This document shows, in pieces, positions 37,078 to 47,122 of a stretch of 64,000 bases of DNA. How positions within the stretch are numbered: position 1 is the stretch's first letter; every line of letters starts with the position of its first letter. The stretch comes from Lachnospiraceae bacterium (GTDB lineage Bacteria > Bacillota > Clostridia > Lachnospirales > Lachnospiraceae). The stretch covers positions 124,001-188,000 of the forward strand of contig JAFTPP010000034.1 in NCBI GenBank assembly GCA_017463255.1, in the 5' to 3' direction. The notes under the pieces are model-generated. The model saw only the letters and a list, made by a program, of their open reading frames with translations. It was not told where the DNA came from and ran no database searches. Both the position numbers and the translations under genes were made by a program.

Positions 37078-38217
37078 TTAGTTTATGGGTTTTATATCAA
37101 TAATAACATATTCTGCCGGTGATGCGGTTTTAATGGGATAACTCCATCCTGCAAAACCGGAGGTTACGATAGCTTCTGTATCTTCATCAATCTGAGTGTG
37201 ACCATATACAGCATCGTTGATTTTAAACAATTTGTCAATTAAATTAACCGGCCAAATCTGTCCACCGTGGGTATGACCGGATACTAATAAATCTGTTCCG
37301 GCGCGTCCGTTTTCGGCATATTCATTGGGTTGATGGTCCATAGTAAGAATAAAGGAATCGCCATTAACATTACTTAAGAGTGAATCAATGGTAAGCCTGC
37401 CTTCGCCGTTTCGGTTACGGCTTTTATCTTCTCTTCCCACCAAAGTTAAATCATCAGTGATTTTATATATTTCATCTTTTAATATGGTAATTCCGTTTGT
37501 TTCCATCACCTTTACAAGGTCTTGTTCTGAAAAAGGATATTTAAGACTGTAAAAGGGTCTGTCATGATTACCATATACATAGTAAATTCCCAGTTTGTTT
37601 TCTATAGAGCCAAGGGTTTTAAACACATGTTCCATACCGGCCTTAGTAGTGGAGTCATCTATAATATCGCCACAAAGCAGAACAATATCCGCATCCGCTT
37701 CACTGATTTCCTTACATTTTGCGGTAAACTCTTCATCATTTAAGGATACACCATAATGAACATCAGCAATGAGCACAACGCGGTAACCTTCTGAGCGGAT
37801 ATTTTTGCCGGTGTAAATGGTATAGTCTGTTTCTATTACATTGCGTAGATTAAAATATCCATAAATAATAAGGACAATGGCGATGAAAACAGGAATGATA
37901 CCACTTCCGTATATTTTTTTCCATAAGCGGAGTCCGTTTTCATATTTTACTTTGAATATTTTTTTGATTATAAAGTTAAGGAGCTGACAGATAAAACCTA
38001 ACATCATAATGTGCAGGATTGTAAGTGCAGCAATTCCTGAAATGTCGATACACAGTAATCCGATACAGATGGTTGCTATTGTTAGTCCGATTTTAACTTT
38101 TTTTTGATTTATATTTATATCGAAGGTTACAAGAATTCTTCGAAGGAATTTGTAAAAATAAAATGCAATTCCAATGATAATGAGAGCTAAAACAATAACA
38201 ACGGGCCACATTCTCAT
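37078..38217 (-). CDS. Membrane-anchored calcineurin-like metallophosphoesterase
   Basis: 379 residues. The first 125 residues hold about four membrane helices. The phosphoesterase domain follows: ADVHYG (D, H), GDIIDD (D), YGNHDRP (NH), TMDHQPN (H), SGHTHGGQ (H-x-H), all metal ligands present. Such YkuE/YaeI-like proteins have been linked to lipid phosphate hydrolysis in other species; the substrate here is unknown. AGGAGG precedes the ATG. It is upstream of psd and likely cotranscribed, so a role in envelope lipids is plausible. Confidence 0.88.
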   Translation of the reverse strand: MRMWPVVIVLALIIIGIAFYFYKFLRRILVTFDININQKKVKIGLTIATICIGLLCIDISGIAALTILHIMMLGFICQLLNFIIKKIFKVKYENGLRLWKKIYGSGIIPVFIAIVLIIYGYFNLRNVIETDYTIYTGKNIRSEGYRVVLIADVHYGVSLNDEEFTAKCKEISEADADIVLLCGDIIDDSTTKAGMEHVFKTLGSIENKLGIYYVYGNHDRPFYSLKYPFSEQDLVKVMETNGITILKDEIYKITDDLTLVGREDKSRNRNGEGRLTIDSLLSNVNGDSFILTMDHQPNEYAENGRAGTDLLVSGHTHGGQIWPVNLIDKLFKINDAVYGHTQIDEDTEAIVTSGFAGWSYPIKTASPAEYVIIDIKPIN

Positions 38218-38243
38218 TTTTGAAACCTCCTACAATATTGATA

Positions 38244-38286
38244 GAAAAAAACATAGAACCTATATCAAAATAACATAGGTTCTATG
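38244..38286 (-). terminator. Terminator after the GH31 gene
   Basis: On the minus strand CATAGAACCTAT / ATAGGTTCTATG, 12-bp perfect stem with 11-base loop, followed by TTTTTTT. Confidence 0.92.
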
Positions 38287-38305
38287 CTTTATCAAGTTAT
38301 TAAGA

Positions 38306-40642
38306 TTACAAAGTAACGGTTACGGTAGCTAAGCAGTTTGTTAATACTGTGTCGTTTCCGTCTACTGTCATGTCGCAGTTTGCAGAAGCTGCTTTTACAT
38401 TTACAAGTCGGATACTGTAAGGTTTTGTAGAATCAACATTTACAGTAATGGTGTTACCGTTTTTAACAGCGGTTGCAGAAAGCTCTACTTCATTTTTCAT
38501 GCTGTAAATCTTTGTAGCTGCTTTCTTACCGTCCACCAGAGAGTAAACACGTAATTCTGCGTTATCTGCATAGTCATAATCAGGCTTATTATCGCAAGCA
38601 CCCATAGCCACGATAGAATTCTCGCGAACCATAAGAGGAATGCTGTGGTAATCATGCTTTTCAGTAACCCATGTGCTTCCTGCTTTTTCTTCTCCGGTAA
38701 AGAAGTTAGTCCAGGTTCCCTTTGGAAGATAGTATTCTGCAATGCCCTGGTCGTTAAAGATAGGAGCTACCAACAGGTTATCACCTAACATGTACTGTTT
38801 ATCCACATAGTGGCAGGTCTTATCCTCAGTAAATTCAAGAACCATACTTCTCATGGTAGGAATACCTGATTTACTTGTTTCAACACTGGTTGAATAGAGG
38901 TAAGGCATAATCTTTGCTTTTAATTTTGTAAAGAAGCTTACAACTGAAACTGCTTCATCATCGTATACCCAAGGAACGCGGTAAGAGGTACTTCCGTGTA
39001 ATCTTGAATGTGATGATAAAAGACCAAAGGCAACCCAACGTTTGTATACGTCAGGAGTTGAGGTATGCTCAAAGCCTCCGATATCATGTGCCCAGAAGCC
39101 GTAGCCACTCATTAATAATGATAAGCCGCCACGTAAGCTTTCTTCCATGGATTCATAATCTGACCAGCAGTCACCGCCCCAGTGAACAGGGAATTTCTGA
39201 CCACCCACAGTAGCAGAACGTGCAAAGAGAACTGCTTCGCCTTTTCCACGTTTTCTTTCCAATAATTCAAATACACATTTATTGTAAAGGTATGTGTAGT
39301 AGTTATGCATTTTCTTAGGGTCGCCGCCATTGTAATATACAACATCTTCTGTCGGGATTCTTTCACCGAAGTCAGTCTTAAAGCAGTCAACGCCCATATC
39401 CATAAGTACTTCTAATTTATCCTGGAACCATTTCCATGCTTCAGGGTTTGTAAAGTCAACAATTGCCATACCTGGCTGCCACATATCCCACTGGAATGGA
39501 TCGCCGTTGGTACGTTTGATGAAGTATCCTTTTTTAGCTCCTTCCTCAAAGAGAACAGATTCCTGACCGATGTATGAGTTAATCCATACGCAGATATTTA
39601 AGCCTTTTGCTTTGATTCTTTTTAACATGCCTTCCGGATCCGGGAATACTCTTTCGTCCCAGAGGAAGTTAGACCAATGGAACTCCTTCATCCAGAAACA
39701 GTCAAAGTGGAAGGTACGAAGCGGAATATCGCGTTCAATCATTCCGTTTACGAAGCTCATAACGGTTTCTTCATCATAATTGGTTGTAAATGATGTAGAA
39801 AGCCAGAGTCCGAAGGTCCAAGGAGCAGGAAGGGAAGGCTTACCTGTTAAATCTGTATATCTTGTAAGAACATCCTTCATGGTAGGACCATTGAATAAAT
39901 AGTAATCAAGGTAGCCGCCTTCTACTGAGAAAGCTGTTCTTGTAACCATTTCAGTTGCAATTTCAAAAGACACATTTTCAGGGTGATTTACCAAAACACC
40001 ATATCCTTTATTTGATACAAAGAAAGGAATATTCTTATAAGACTGTTCTGTACTGGTTCCGCCGTCTGCGTTCCAAGAATCTACAGTCTGACCATTTTTT
40101 ACAAATGGTGTGAACTTCTCGCCAAGTCCGTAGATTAATTCGCCAACTCCGATGGAAAGCTGCTGACGCATATAGGTATCAACCAAATCGCCTTTATCAT
40201 AGTAGTCGCCCTTCCAGTTGGTCTTCATGCATGCAAGGTCTTTTCCGGCAGATTTAGTAATTAATTCGCCGTTTCTCTTATAAGACATAGACCATGGCTG
40301 TTTTGTAATTTCAAGAGTAAGCTCTCCACTCTGAATGCTGATCATCTTATCGTCTTGTGTAACGTTAAGGGGCATATCCTCTGTCTGTAAAAGTTCAAAC
40401 TCAGGGTTTGTCTTTACCGAGCCTGCATGATGATATGTTCTTACACGTAATACGTCTTTGGCCGGAGAAGTAACCACGATGGTTAAGTTAATACCGCCAA
40501 GAGTATCTCCTCTGGTGATGATTCTATGGGTTGGTGCACAAATAGTAACTTTGTTGCTTTCAATTTTTGAATAGTAAACTTCTTGTGGTGCAAAACATTC
40601 GCATCCTTCTTTTTGCAACCAGCAGCCGTTTCCGAATTTCAT
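38306..40642 (-). CDS. yicI: GH31 alpha-xylosidase (YicI type)
   Basis: 778 residues, close to E. coli YicI (772), no signal peptide, so cytoplasmic. The catalytic nucleophile Asp lies in CFKTDFGERIPT and the acid/base Asp in HWGGDCWSDYE. SFTTNYDEETV, FWMKEFHW and SSHSRLHGS also match YicI. YicI removes alpha-D-xylose from the non-reducing end of xyloglucan oligosaccharides and isoprimeverose. Start at the ATG at 40642 (MKFGNGCWLQ) after AAAGGAG. It is divergent from a YesM-type kinase and heads the carbohydrate locus. Confidence 0.93.
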   Translation of the reverse strand: MKFGNGCWLQKEGCECFAPQEVYYSKIESNKVTICAPTHRIITRGDTLGGINLTIVVTSPAKDVLRVRTYHHAGSVKTNPEFELLQTEDMPLNVTQDDKMISIQSGELTLEITKQPWSMSYKRNGELITKSAGKDLACMKTNWKGDYYDKGDLVDTYMRQQLSIGVGELIYGLGEKFTPFVKNGQTVDSWNADGGTSTEQSYKNIPFFVSNKGYGVLVNHPENVSFEIATEMVTRTAFSVEGGYLDYYLFNGPTMKDVLTRYTDLTGKPSLPAPWTFGLWLSTSFTTNYDEETVMSFVNGMIERDIPLRTFHFDCFWMKEFHWSNFLWDERVFPDPEGMLKRIKAKGLNICVWINSYIGQESVLFEEGAKKGYFIKRTNGDPFQWDMWQPGMAIVDFTNPEAWKWFQDKLEVLMDMGVDCFKTDFGERIPTEDVVYYNGGDPKKMHNYYTYLYNKCVFELLERKRGKGEAVLFARSATVGGQKFPVHWGGDCWSDYESMEESLRGGLSLLMSGYGFWAHDIGGFEHTSTPDVYKRWVAFGLLSSHSRLHGSTSYRVPWVYDDEAVSVVSFFTKLKAKIMPYLYSTSVETSKSGIPTMRSMVLEFTEDKTCHYVDKQYMLGDNLLVAPIFNDQGIAEYYLPKGTWTNFFTGEEKAGSTWVTEKHDYHSIPLMVRENSIVAMGACDNKPDYDYADNAELRVYSLVDGKKAATKIYSMKNEVELSATAVKNGNTITVNVDSTKPYSIRLVNVKAASANCDMTVDGNDTVLTNCLATVTVTL

Positions 40643-40789
40643 AAGAAAATCTCCTTTCATATTCCGTGGGTTTGCATACTCCCACCAATTAACGCCATTA
40701 TACAATAGAAGAAAGAGAAGGATAAACCTATTTTATTCTATCAATTCTACAATCATTTTTTGAGAATCAAGTCCATTAGAAAGATATGG

Positions 40790-40818
40790 TTTCAAAATAG
40801 GACAGGATTGAGTATAAT
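40790..40818 (+). promoter_or_regulatory. Promoter of the YesM-type kinase gene
   Basis: TTTCAA (40790-40795), 17-base spacer, TATAAT (40813-40818). The -35 is poor and lies in TTTCAAAAT, a 9-mer also found upstream of the transporter operon (42684) and, on the minus strand, at 54912-54920. Confidence 0.5.
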
Positions 40819-40862
40819 ATTAGTTAAGTAACAAAAGAAATAGAAAGAAACGGAGATACGCT

Positions 40863-42650
40863 TTGAAAAAAATAACCAGCTGGAAAATAAAGAAACAGCT
40901 TAACTTCATATACTTAATGGCAATTGTATTGCCCATTATTACACTTGGCACCATACTAATCGCAACAACCTCAAATTTATTATTGAATTATCATAAGGAT
41001 GTCGTGGAATCGGACAATATGCGTGTTAAGACCATTCTCTTTGAAGTAACATCCCAGATATATAATATTTCGGAAGATATTGTTTTTGATGATGCCCTTC
41101 AGGATATGCTGACAAAAGAGTATCAGTCAGAGAATGATTTTAAAGAAGCAGTGCGTGAATTTAAGTCTTTTAATAATTATCTGGAAAACTATACAGAGAT
41201 TGAAGATATTCAGATTTATACCAATATGGAAAAAGCCACAAATTATCAGCAGTTTTTTCTTGTAGATGATGTGACTGCCCAAACGGATTGGTATCAAAAA
41301 GCATCCAAACAGTTTAGTGTATTTTGGTATCCCATGGCTACAAAGGACTCTTACGGCAACGAGTTTCATCCGCTTTCTTTGGTACGAAAGATTCCTCTTT
41401 TTAGAGGAAATGGAGAAGCGGTGCTTGTCATTACAATCAGTGATAATTATTTGCAGAGCAGAATTTCCAATACGGATTATACAACCTTAGTATCTACGGA
41501 AAGCGGGGATGTATTTTTTGGAACCAACCGAGTGTATTATGGTGATAAACAACCGGTGAAAATCGATTATTCGAATCCCCATTATTCCTATACGGGAGCA
41601 GTGTCCGTAGGAAAGACTAAGTGCATGGCAAGTATCAATGCACTTAGTTTGTATCAGACAGATACCCGGTTATATGTTTCAACCCTCAGCTATGATACCT
41701 ATAAAGATATTAACAGAATTTTGTGGACCAACTTTTTGTTAGTTGCCATTGCGGCTATTTTACCGATGATTATTGTAAAGGTATTTTTAAGGTATTTTTC
41801 AAACCGTGTTATGGCGTTACGTGAAGAAATGCATAAAGCCAGTATGGAGGAATATGATATTGCAGAGGCACTTCCCGGTGAGGATGAGATTTCCCAGGCG
41901 ATGACGGACCTTCATGTCATGGTGCAGAATATTAAGCAAAAAGACTCTGAGATGTATGAGGCAAGAATTAATGAACAAACCTTAAAGAATGAACAGCAGG
42001 TAATGGAATTTAAGATGCTTTCCAGTCAGATTAATCCGCACTTTTTATATAACACTTTAGAGACAATTCGTATGAAGGCGTTAACGGAAGGAAATCCGGA
42101 AGTGGCAACAGCCATTAAACTTCTGGGAAAATCTTTGCGTTACGTGCTTGAAAATACGGGAACATCTTCCACAACCTTGAAAAAAGAATTAACTCATATT
42201 GAAATCTACCTTATTATACAGAAGATGCGTTTCAGTGAGAGGGTTAATTATGAATTTATCATAGAAGAGAATTTGTGCCTTGAAGATTATGAAATACTTC
42301 CTCTTTTGTTACAACCCATTGTGGAAAATGCCATTAATCACGGTTTGGAGGAAGTGGAAAAATACGGACTTGTTACAATCAGGGTTGCAACCAAAGATGA
42401 TGAGTTCTTACTTATAGATATAGAAGATAACGGAACAGGAATGGATGAAGATACATTAGATGCATTAACTAAAAAGTTAAATACGCCCAATGTCTTTTAT
42501 AAATCAAGCATCGGACTTCACAATATCAGCCAGCGAATCCGCTTGTATTACGGTGAAAAATACGGCATGACCATTAAGAGCCGGGTGGGAAAAGGAACGC
42601 TTGTATCTCTTGTTTTACCATTGAAAAATATATCTGAGGATAACAAATAA
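40863..42650 (+). CDS. YesM-type sensor histidine kinase
   Basis: 595 residues. N-terminal helix, an extracellular sensor of about 250 residues, second helix near 285-310 (NFLLVAIAAILPMIIVKVFL), HAMP-like linker, His_kinase box LSSQINPHFLYNTLETIRMKA, and HATPase_c with QPIVENAINHGLEE and EDNGTGM. Partner of YesN-type AraC regulators. It begins at TTG (40863) after GGAG. The matching regulator is probably the gene at 47815-49377, on the other side of the transporter operon. Confidence 0.9.
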   Translation: MKKITSWKIKKQLNFIYLMAIVLPIITLGTILIATTSNLLLNYHKDVVESDNMRVKTILFEVTSQIYNISEDIVFDDALQDMLTKEYQSENDFKEAVREFKSFNNYLENYTEIEDIQIYTNMEKATNYQQFFLVDDVTAQTDWYQKASKQFSVFWYPMATKDSYGNEFHPLSLVRKIPLFRGNGEAVLVITISDNYLQSRISNTDYTTLVSTESGDVFFGTNRVYYGDKQPVKIDYSNPHYSYTGAVSVGKTKCMASINALSLYQTDTRLYVSTLSYDTYKDINRILWTNFLLVAIAAILPMIIVKVFLRYFSNRVMALREEMHKASMEEYDIAEALPGEDEISQAMTDLHVMVQNIKQKDSEMYEARINEQTLKNEQQVMEFKMLSSQINPHFLYNTLETIRMKALTEGNPEVATAIKLLGKSLRYVLENTGTSSTTLKKELTHIEIYLIIQKMRFSERVNYEFIIEENLCLEDYEILPLLLQPIVENAINHGLEEVEKYGLVTIRVATKDDEFLLIDIEDNGTGMDEDTLDALTKKLNTPNVFYKSSIGLHNISQRIRLYYGEKYGMTIKSRVGKGTLVSLVLPLKNISEDNK

Positions 42651-42702
42651 GTAATGTATTTTTTATAAATTTTTTATCGTAGCTTTCAAAATTGAAATTC
42701 TC

Positions 42703-42708
42703 TATAAT
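42703..42708 (+). promoter_or_regulatory. -10 element of the transporter operon
   Basis: TATAAT at 42703-42708, 48 bases before the permease start. No consensus -35 exists. Instead TTTCAAAATTGAAA, a 6+6 inverted repeat, covers 42684-42697, as expected for an activator-dependent promoter. Confidence 0.45.
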
Positions 42709-42755
42709 ACAGAGTATAAGGAGAAATTGCCTTATTGGAGATTGGGAGGATTGAC

Positions 42756-44258
42756 ATGAAAGAATTGAAAGCGACCAATAATAAAGTTACAGATTTTTCC
42801 TATGTGATATTACGTATACTCACAGCATTTTCTGTAATCTTATTATTCTTTCCGGGAGTAAACCCTGCAAGAATTTTGACGGGTACTTTCGGCATCAGTA
42901 AGAACTTATCGCTCTTTACATCGGCGATATCGTACGAAAGTCTTGTGAAAGACGTTGAATTTGCCGTTATGAGATATGATTATCCGGAATACATTATGCT
43001 TATTCTGTGTATAGCATCTATAGTGCTATTGGCAGGTATTGCATTTAGTGTAGCCGGCTGTTGTTTCTCTCTTGGTAATATAAAATGTAAAAAGACCGGT
43101 TCAAAGCTTAGCTTAGTAGGCGGCATTCTGATGGTAATCGGTGTTGTAGGCATTGTAGTATCTTACATATTAACCAAGGATTTTGACTTTGCAAGCGTTG
43201 GTGCATCTAAGTTCGCATTAAACTTCCCTACGGGAATTATAGTATTCGGTGTGTTATCAGCAGTGGCATTGCTTCTTTCTGTGGTGGTAGCGATTGCTTA
43301 TGCTAAACAGCAGGCAGAAGAGCATTATTGGATGGAATCAAAATATAAATTATTCTTAATGTTCCTTCCGTTCATTTTGTTAATTTTCATTTTCTCATAC
43401 TTACCACTTTACGGATGGAGATATTCTTTCTATGAATACTATCCGGGTGGAACATTATCAAAAGATAACTTTGTAGGATTTAAATGGTTTACACAGTTAT
43501 TTGAGAATGATGCTACAAGACGAGATGTAATTCGAGTATTAAAGAATACTCTCGGTATGAGTACCATCGGTATTGCAACCAGCTGGTTTGCTATGGCATT
43601 TGCTATTTTACTTACTGAAATTAAAACCGGATGGTTCCGTAGATTTGTTCAGATTTTTACAACAATCCCTAACTTCATCAGCTGGGTATTGGTATATGCA
43701 CTTGCACTTGCTATTTTCTCATCTGACGGTTTTATTAACAACTTTATCAAATTGGCACCGGATTTCTTTGAAAAGCTTGGTATTACAGCTGCAAGCGAAG
43801 GATATCTGGGCGGAGATTCCCATTCATGGCTTAAGATGTGGGCATGGGGAACATGGAAAGGTATCGGATGGAGCGCAATTATTTACATAGCCGGTATTTC
43901 AGGTATTGACCAGCAGTTGTATGAGGCAGCTACTGTAGACGGTGCAGGAAGATTCCAGAAGATCAGACATATTACGATTCCGGGATTGATTCCTACTTAT
44001 TGTGTATTATTACTTATGTCCATTGCCGGTATTCTTAGTAACGGTATGGATCAATACCTCGTATTTAGTAACCCGCAGAATGAGAAAACATTGGAAGTTC
44101 TCGACTTATACGTATATAACTTAGGTATCGCTAATGGTGCTCAGGGTACTATTCCGTTATCAACAGTTATTGGTATGACGAAGTCCCTTATCAGCGTTGT
44201 CTTATTATTCCTGGCTAACACAATTTCTAAGTTAGTCCGTGGCGAGAGTATATTCTAA
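42756..44258 (+). CDS. ABC sugar importer permease, LplB type, with extra N-terminal membrane domain
   Basis: 500 residues; LplB-type permeases are about 300. The C-terminal 300 residues are the normal permease, from KYKLFLMFLPFILL to the end, with the EAA loop EAATVDGAGRFQKIRHITIPG. The first ~195 residues add about four membrane helices (near 12-30, 76-102, 113-134 and 152-178) not usual in the family. The start at 42756 follows GGGAGG; the upstream TTG at 42735 would include that site. It transports oligosaccharides with the permease at 44274 and the lipoprotein at 45305. Confidence 0.9.
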   Translation: MKELKATNNKVTDFSYVILRILTAFSVILLFFPGVNPARILTGTFGISKNLSLFTSAISYESLVKDVEFAVMRYDYPEYIMLILCIASIVLLAGIAFSVAGCCFSLGNIKCKKTGSKLSLVGGILMVIGVVGIVVSYILTKDFDFASVGASKFALNFPTGIIVFGVLSAVALLLSVVVAIAYAKQQAEEHYWMESKYKLFLMFLPFILLIFIFSYLPLYGWRYSFYEYYPGGTLSKDNFVGFKWFTQLFENDATRRDVIRVLKNTLGMSTIGIATSWFAMAFAILLTEIKTGWFRRFVQIFTTIPNFISWVLVYALALAIFSSDGFINNFIKLAPDFFEKLGITAASEGYLGGDSHSWLKMWAWGTWKGIGWSAIIYIAGISGIDQQLYEAATVDGAGRFQKIRHITIPGLIPTYCVLLLMSIAGILSNGMDQYLVFSNPQNEKTLEVLDLYVYNLGIANGAQGTIPLSTVIGMTKSLISVVLLFLANTISKLVRGESIF

Positions 44259-44273
44259 GGGAGGTGTTGAAAA

Positions 44274-45245
44274 GTGGCTAAGACAAAACAGGAAAAGCTT
44301 GATTTAAAAGCGGAAAAAGAATATGCGAAAAAGCATAAGAAAAAATATGCATTGAAACCGGGAGATGTGGTTTTTAACATCGTAAACTACGGATTCTTCG
44401 GAATCTTTACCTTAAGTTGTTTGTTCCCGTTTTACTATTTGTTTATTAACACCGTATCCAACAACAGCTTTGTTGCAAAAGGTATGGTAAACTTCTATCC
44501 AAGAGGATTTACAGTAAGCAACTATATTGCATTGAAAAATGTATCTGATTTAGGAAGCTCACTGATTGTTTCTGTTGGCAGAACGGTTTTAGGTACAGTA
44601 TTAATGGTTTTGGCTTCTGCGTTAATCGGTTATTTAATGACCAAGCAGAAGATGTGGAAGAGAAAATTCTGGTATCGTTTCCTTGTAATTACCATGTACT
44701 TTAACGCAGGTACTATTCCCTGGTACTTGAACATGGTTATGTTGGGATTAACAGATAACTTCATGGCTTACATTATTCCGGGTATTGTAGCTCCTTATAA
44801 CATTATCTTAGTTAAGACATATGTTGAGTCTATTCCGGCAGAGCTCGAAGAAAGTGCTTTCATTGACGGTGCAGGATACTTTACAATCTTTAAAAATATT
44901 ATCTTCCCGCTTTGTAAGCCGATTCTTGCAACAATTGCAATTTTCGGTGCAGTAGGACATTGGAACTCATTTACAGATTCTTTAATGTTGATGCAGAATT
45001 CCACAAACTTATTTACCTTACAGCACAGATTATGGATTTACTTAAATTCAGCTTCAAACCTTCAGGCACTTATGGCTAACCCTACCGGTGGTTCAGCAGC
45101 GGCAGCAGCATTACAGAATGCCATGAATGCTAAGGTTATTAAGTACACTATCTCAATGGTATCCATTATTCCAATCTTAATGGTATATCCGTTTATGATG
45201 AGATACTTTGAGAAAGGTATTATGTTAGGAGCCGTTAAGGGCTAA
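44274..45245 (+). CDS. ABC sugar importer permease, LplC type
   Basis: 323 residues, six membrane helices. After a charged N-terminus (KLDLKAEKEYAKKHKKKY) the family core begins PGDVVFNIVNYGFFGIF. The EAA loop ELEESAFIDGAGYFTIFKNIIFPLCKP docks the ATPase. It begins at a GTG (44274) 8 bases after GGGAGG. Partner of the permease ending 15 bases upstream. No ATP-binding subunit is encoded nearby, so a shared MsmX/MsmK-type ATPase probably drives it. Confidence 0.92.
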   Translation: MAKTKQEKLDLKAEKEYAKKHKKKYALKPGDVVFNIVNYGFFGIFTLSCLFPFYYLFINTVSNNSFVAKGMVNFYPRGFTVSNYIALKNVSDLGSSLIVSVGRTVLGTVLMVLASALIGYLMTKQKMWKRKFWYRFLVITMYFNAGTIPWYLNMVMLGLTDNFMAYIIPGIVAPYNIILVKTYVESIPAELEESAFIDGAGYFTIFKNIIFPLCKPILATIAIFGAVGHWNSFTDSLMLMQNSTNLFTLQHRLWIYLNSASNLQALMANPTGGSAAAAALQNAMNAKVIKYTISMVSIIPILMVYPFMMRYFEKGIMLGAVKG

Positions 45246-45304
45246 TGGAGTATGGTTGTATCCGTTGTATGACGGTTATTAACAAAATAAAGGAGGATTA
45301 GAAA

Positions 45305-47053
45305 ATGAAAAAAGTAAAGAAACTGGTTTCTATGTTACTGGTTTGTATCATGGTAGGCGCTATCTTTACCGGATGTGGTAAAAAGGGTGATGAAGTAATT
45401 CAGCTTACATGTTATAGCCAGCTTGCAAACTACTCAGGAAAAATGACAGGTTGGTTTGCAAAAATCTTAAAAGATAAGTGGAACGTAGAAATTACAATTA
45501 TTCCTGAAACAGGTGGTATCTATGACGCCCGTATGGAAAGTGGGGACCTTGGTGACTTAGTAGTTTGGGGTTCAGATGGTAACGATTATAAAAATGCAAT
45601 TCGTGCCGGTTTATTATTAGATTGGAATGAAGGTGATCTCTTAGCAGAGAATGCTCCAACAATCAAATCCGGTATGTCATTTGCTCTTGAAAAGAATGCA
45701 AACCTTCTCAACAAGGACTTAACAGAGACTGATGATGCAGGTAATTTAAAATATCCTAACGCAGCTGATTATGTTGGAAAAACTTTTGGTTTTGGTCACA
45801 ACGTAGCTATTTCTTCAGATGCTCACGAAGCATTCTTCTATACATGGGATCTTCGTTGGGATCTTTATCAGCAGTTAGGATGCCCACAGATTAAAGATCT
45901 TGACGGATTAATTGAAGTATTTAAAGATATGAAAGAAATCTGCCCAACAGACGATAACGGACAGGAAACATACGCTGTTTCATTATGGCCTGACTGGGAT
46001 GGTAACATGGTTATGTATGTAAAAGCGTTAGTTACTGCTTATTACGGATTAGACGAAATGGGACTTGGTAACTACGATAGTGATACAGGTACATACTATG
46101 ACTGTCTTGACCCAGATGGATACTATGTAGAAGCAATGAGATTCTTCAATAAATTATATCAGGAAGGATTACTTGATCCTGACTCTATGACACAGACATA
46201 TGCAGAAATGGGTGAAAAGGTTGCTGCCGGTGGTACTTTCTGGTCAATCTTCAACTATGCAGGTTCTGCATCTTATAATACAGAGGAACATATGGAAGCA
46301 GGTAAGATGATGTATACTGTTGTTCCTGACGAAGCTACTCCAATTGCTTACGGTATGAATGTAGCAGGTGGTAATAGAGTATGGTCTATTGGTGCTAAAT
46401 CTAAACATCCGGAAGTATGTTTGCAGATTCTTGACTGGTTATGTACTCCTGAAGGACGTATCACAATGGATTACGGTCCAAAGGATATCATGTGGTACTA
46501 TGATGAAGAAGGTTATACATGCTTTACAGAACTTGGAAAGACATGTTTTGCTGACAGAACAACTATCTTAGACCCTGAAACAGCAGGCGGTTACTCAGGT
46601 GAATTCAATGGTGGTGCATTCCAGATTAACAACACAACATGGTCTACAAGCTGTGTTAACCCGGATTCAAAAGTTGGTGAAAAATTTGATGCATCAACAT
46701 GGAAGAGCAATAGCGCTGAAGCAAAATATGAAATTGAACAGCAGTGGAGAGATTATTTTGGTGTAAATTCTCCTGAAGAATATCTTGAAAACAGACCTTA
46801 TAAAGTAGCTTATGCTACAACTTATGCTGAAGGTGATCAGGATACAGACCTTAAACTTATCTGGAATCAGGTAACAGACTGTATCGTATCAGGTACATGG
46901 AACTGTATTTATGCTAAGACAGATGATGAGTTCGAAGCAACTCTTCAGAAGATGATCGATGACGCCAATGCATATGGTTATGAGCAGTGTATTGAATGGT
47001 GCTTAAATGAAGCAGCAATCAGAAACGGTCTTGAAGAACCATTAAGAAAATAG
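45305..47053 (+). CDS. LplA-type sugar-binding lipoprotein
   Basis: 582 residues. Signal peptide MKKVKKLVSMLLVCIMVGAIF with lipobox FTGC (Cys24). The mature part matches large solute-binding proteins of the LplA group (ITIIPETGGIYDARMESGDLGDLVVWG). Captures the oligosaccharide outside the cell. AGGAGG precedes the ATG. A strong terminator follows at 47076-47105. A paralogue is encoded at 53075-54793. Confidence 0.92.
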   Translation: MKKVKKLVSMLLVCIMVGAIFTGCGKKGDEVIQLTCYSQLANYSGKMTGWFAKILKDKWNVEITIIPETGGIYDARMESGDLGDLVVWGSDGNDYKNAIRAGLLLDWNEGDLLAENAPTIKSGMSFALEKNANLLNKDLTETDDAGNLKYPNAADYVGKTFGFGHNVAISSDAHEAFFYTWDLRWDLYQQLGCPQIKDLDGLIEVFKDMKEICPTDDNGQETYAVSLWPDWDGNMVMYVKALVTAYYGLDEMGLGNYDSDTGTYYDCLDPDGYYVEAMRFFNKLYQEGLLDPDSMTQTYAEMGEKVAAGGTFWSIFNYAGSASYNTEEHMEAGKMMYTVVPDEATPIAYGMNVAGGNRVWSIGAKSKHPEVCLQILDWLCTPEGRITMDYGPKDIMWYYDEEGYTCFTELGKTCFADRTTILDPETAGGYSGEFNGGAFQINNTTWSTSCVNPDSKVGEKFDASTWKSNSAEAKYEIEQQWRDYFGVNSPEEYLENRPYKVAYATTYAEGDQDTDLKLIWNQVTDCIVSGTWNCIYAKTDDEFEATLQKMIDDANAYGYEQCIEWCLNEAAIRNGLEEPLRK

Positions 47054-47075
47054 TATAATCGTCATGTGACGGAAC

Positions 47076-47105
47076 AGGGCTGTTCTAACGGAACAGCCCT
47101 TTTTT
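47076..47105 (+). terminator. Terminator after the binding-protein gene
   Basis: AGGGCTGTTC / GAACAGCCCT 10-bp stem, 5-base loop, then TTTTT. It may be partial, letting some transcription into the YesL-like gene. Confidence 0.92.
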
Positions 47106-47122
47106 ATGAAAGGTAATAGGAT

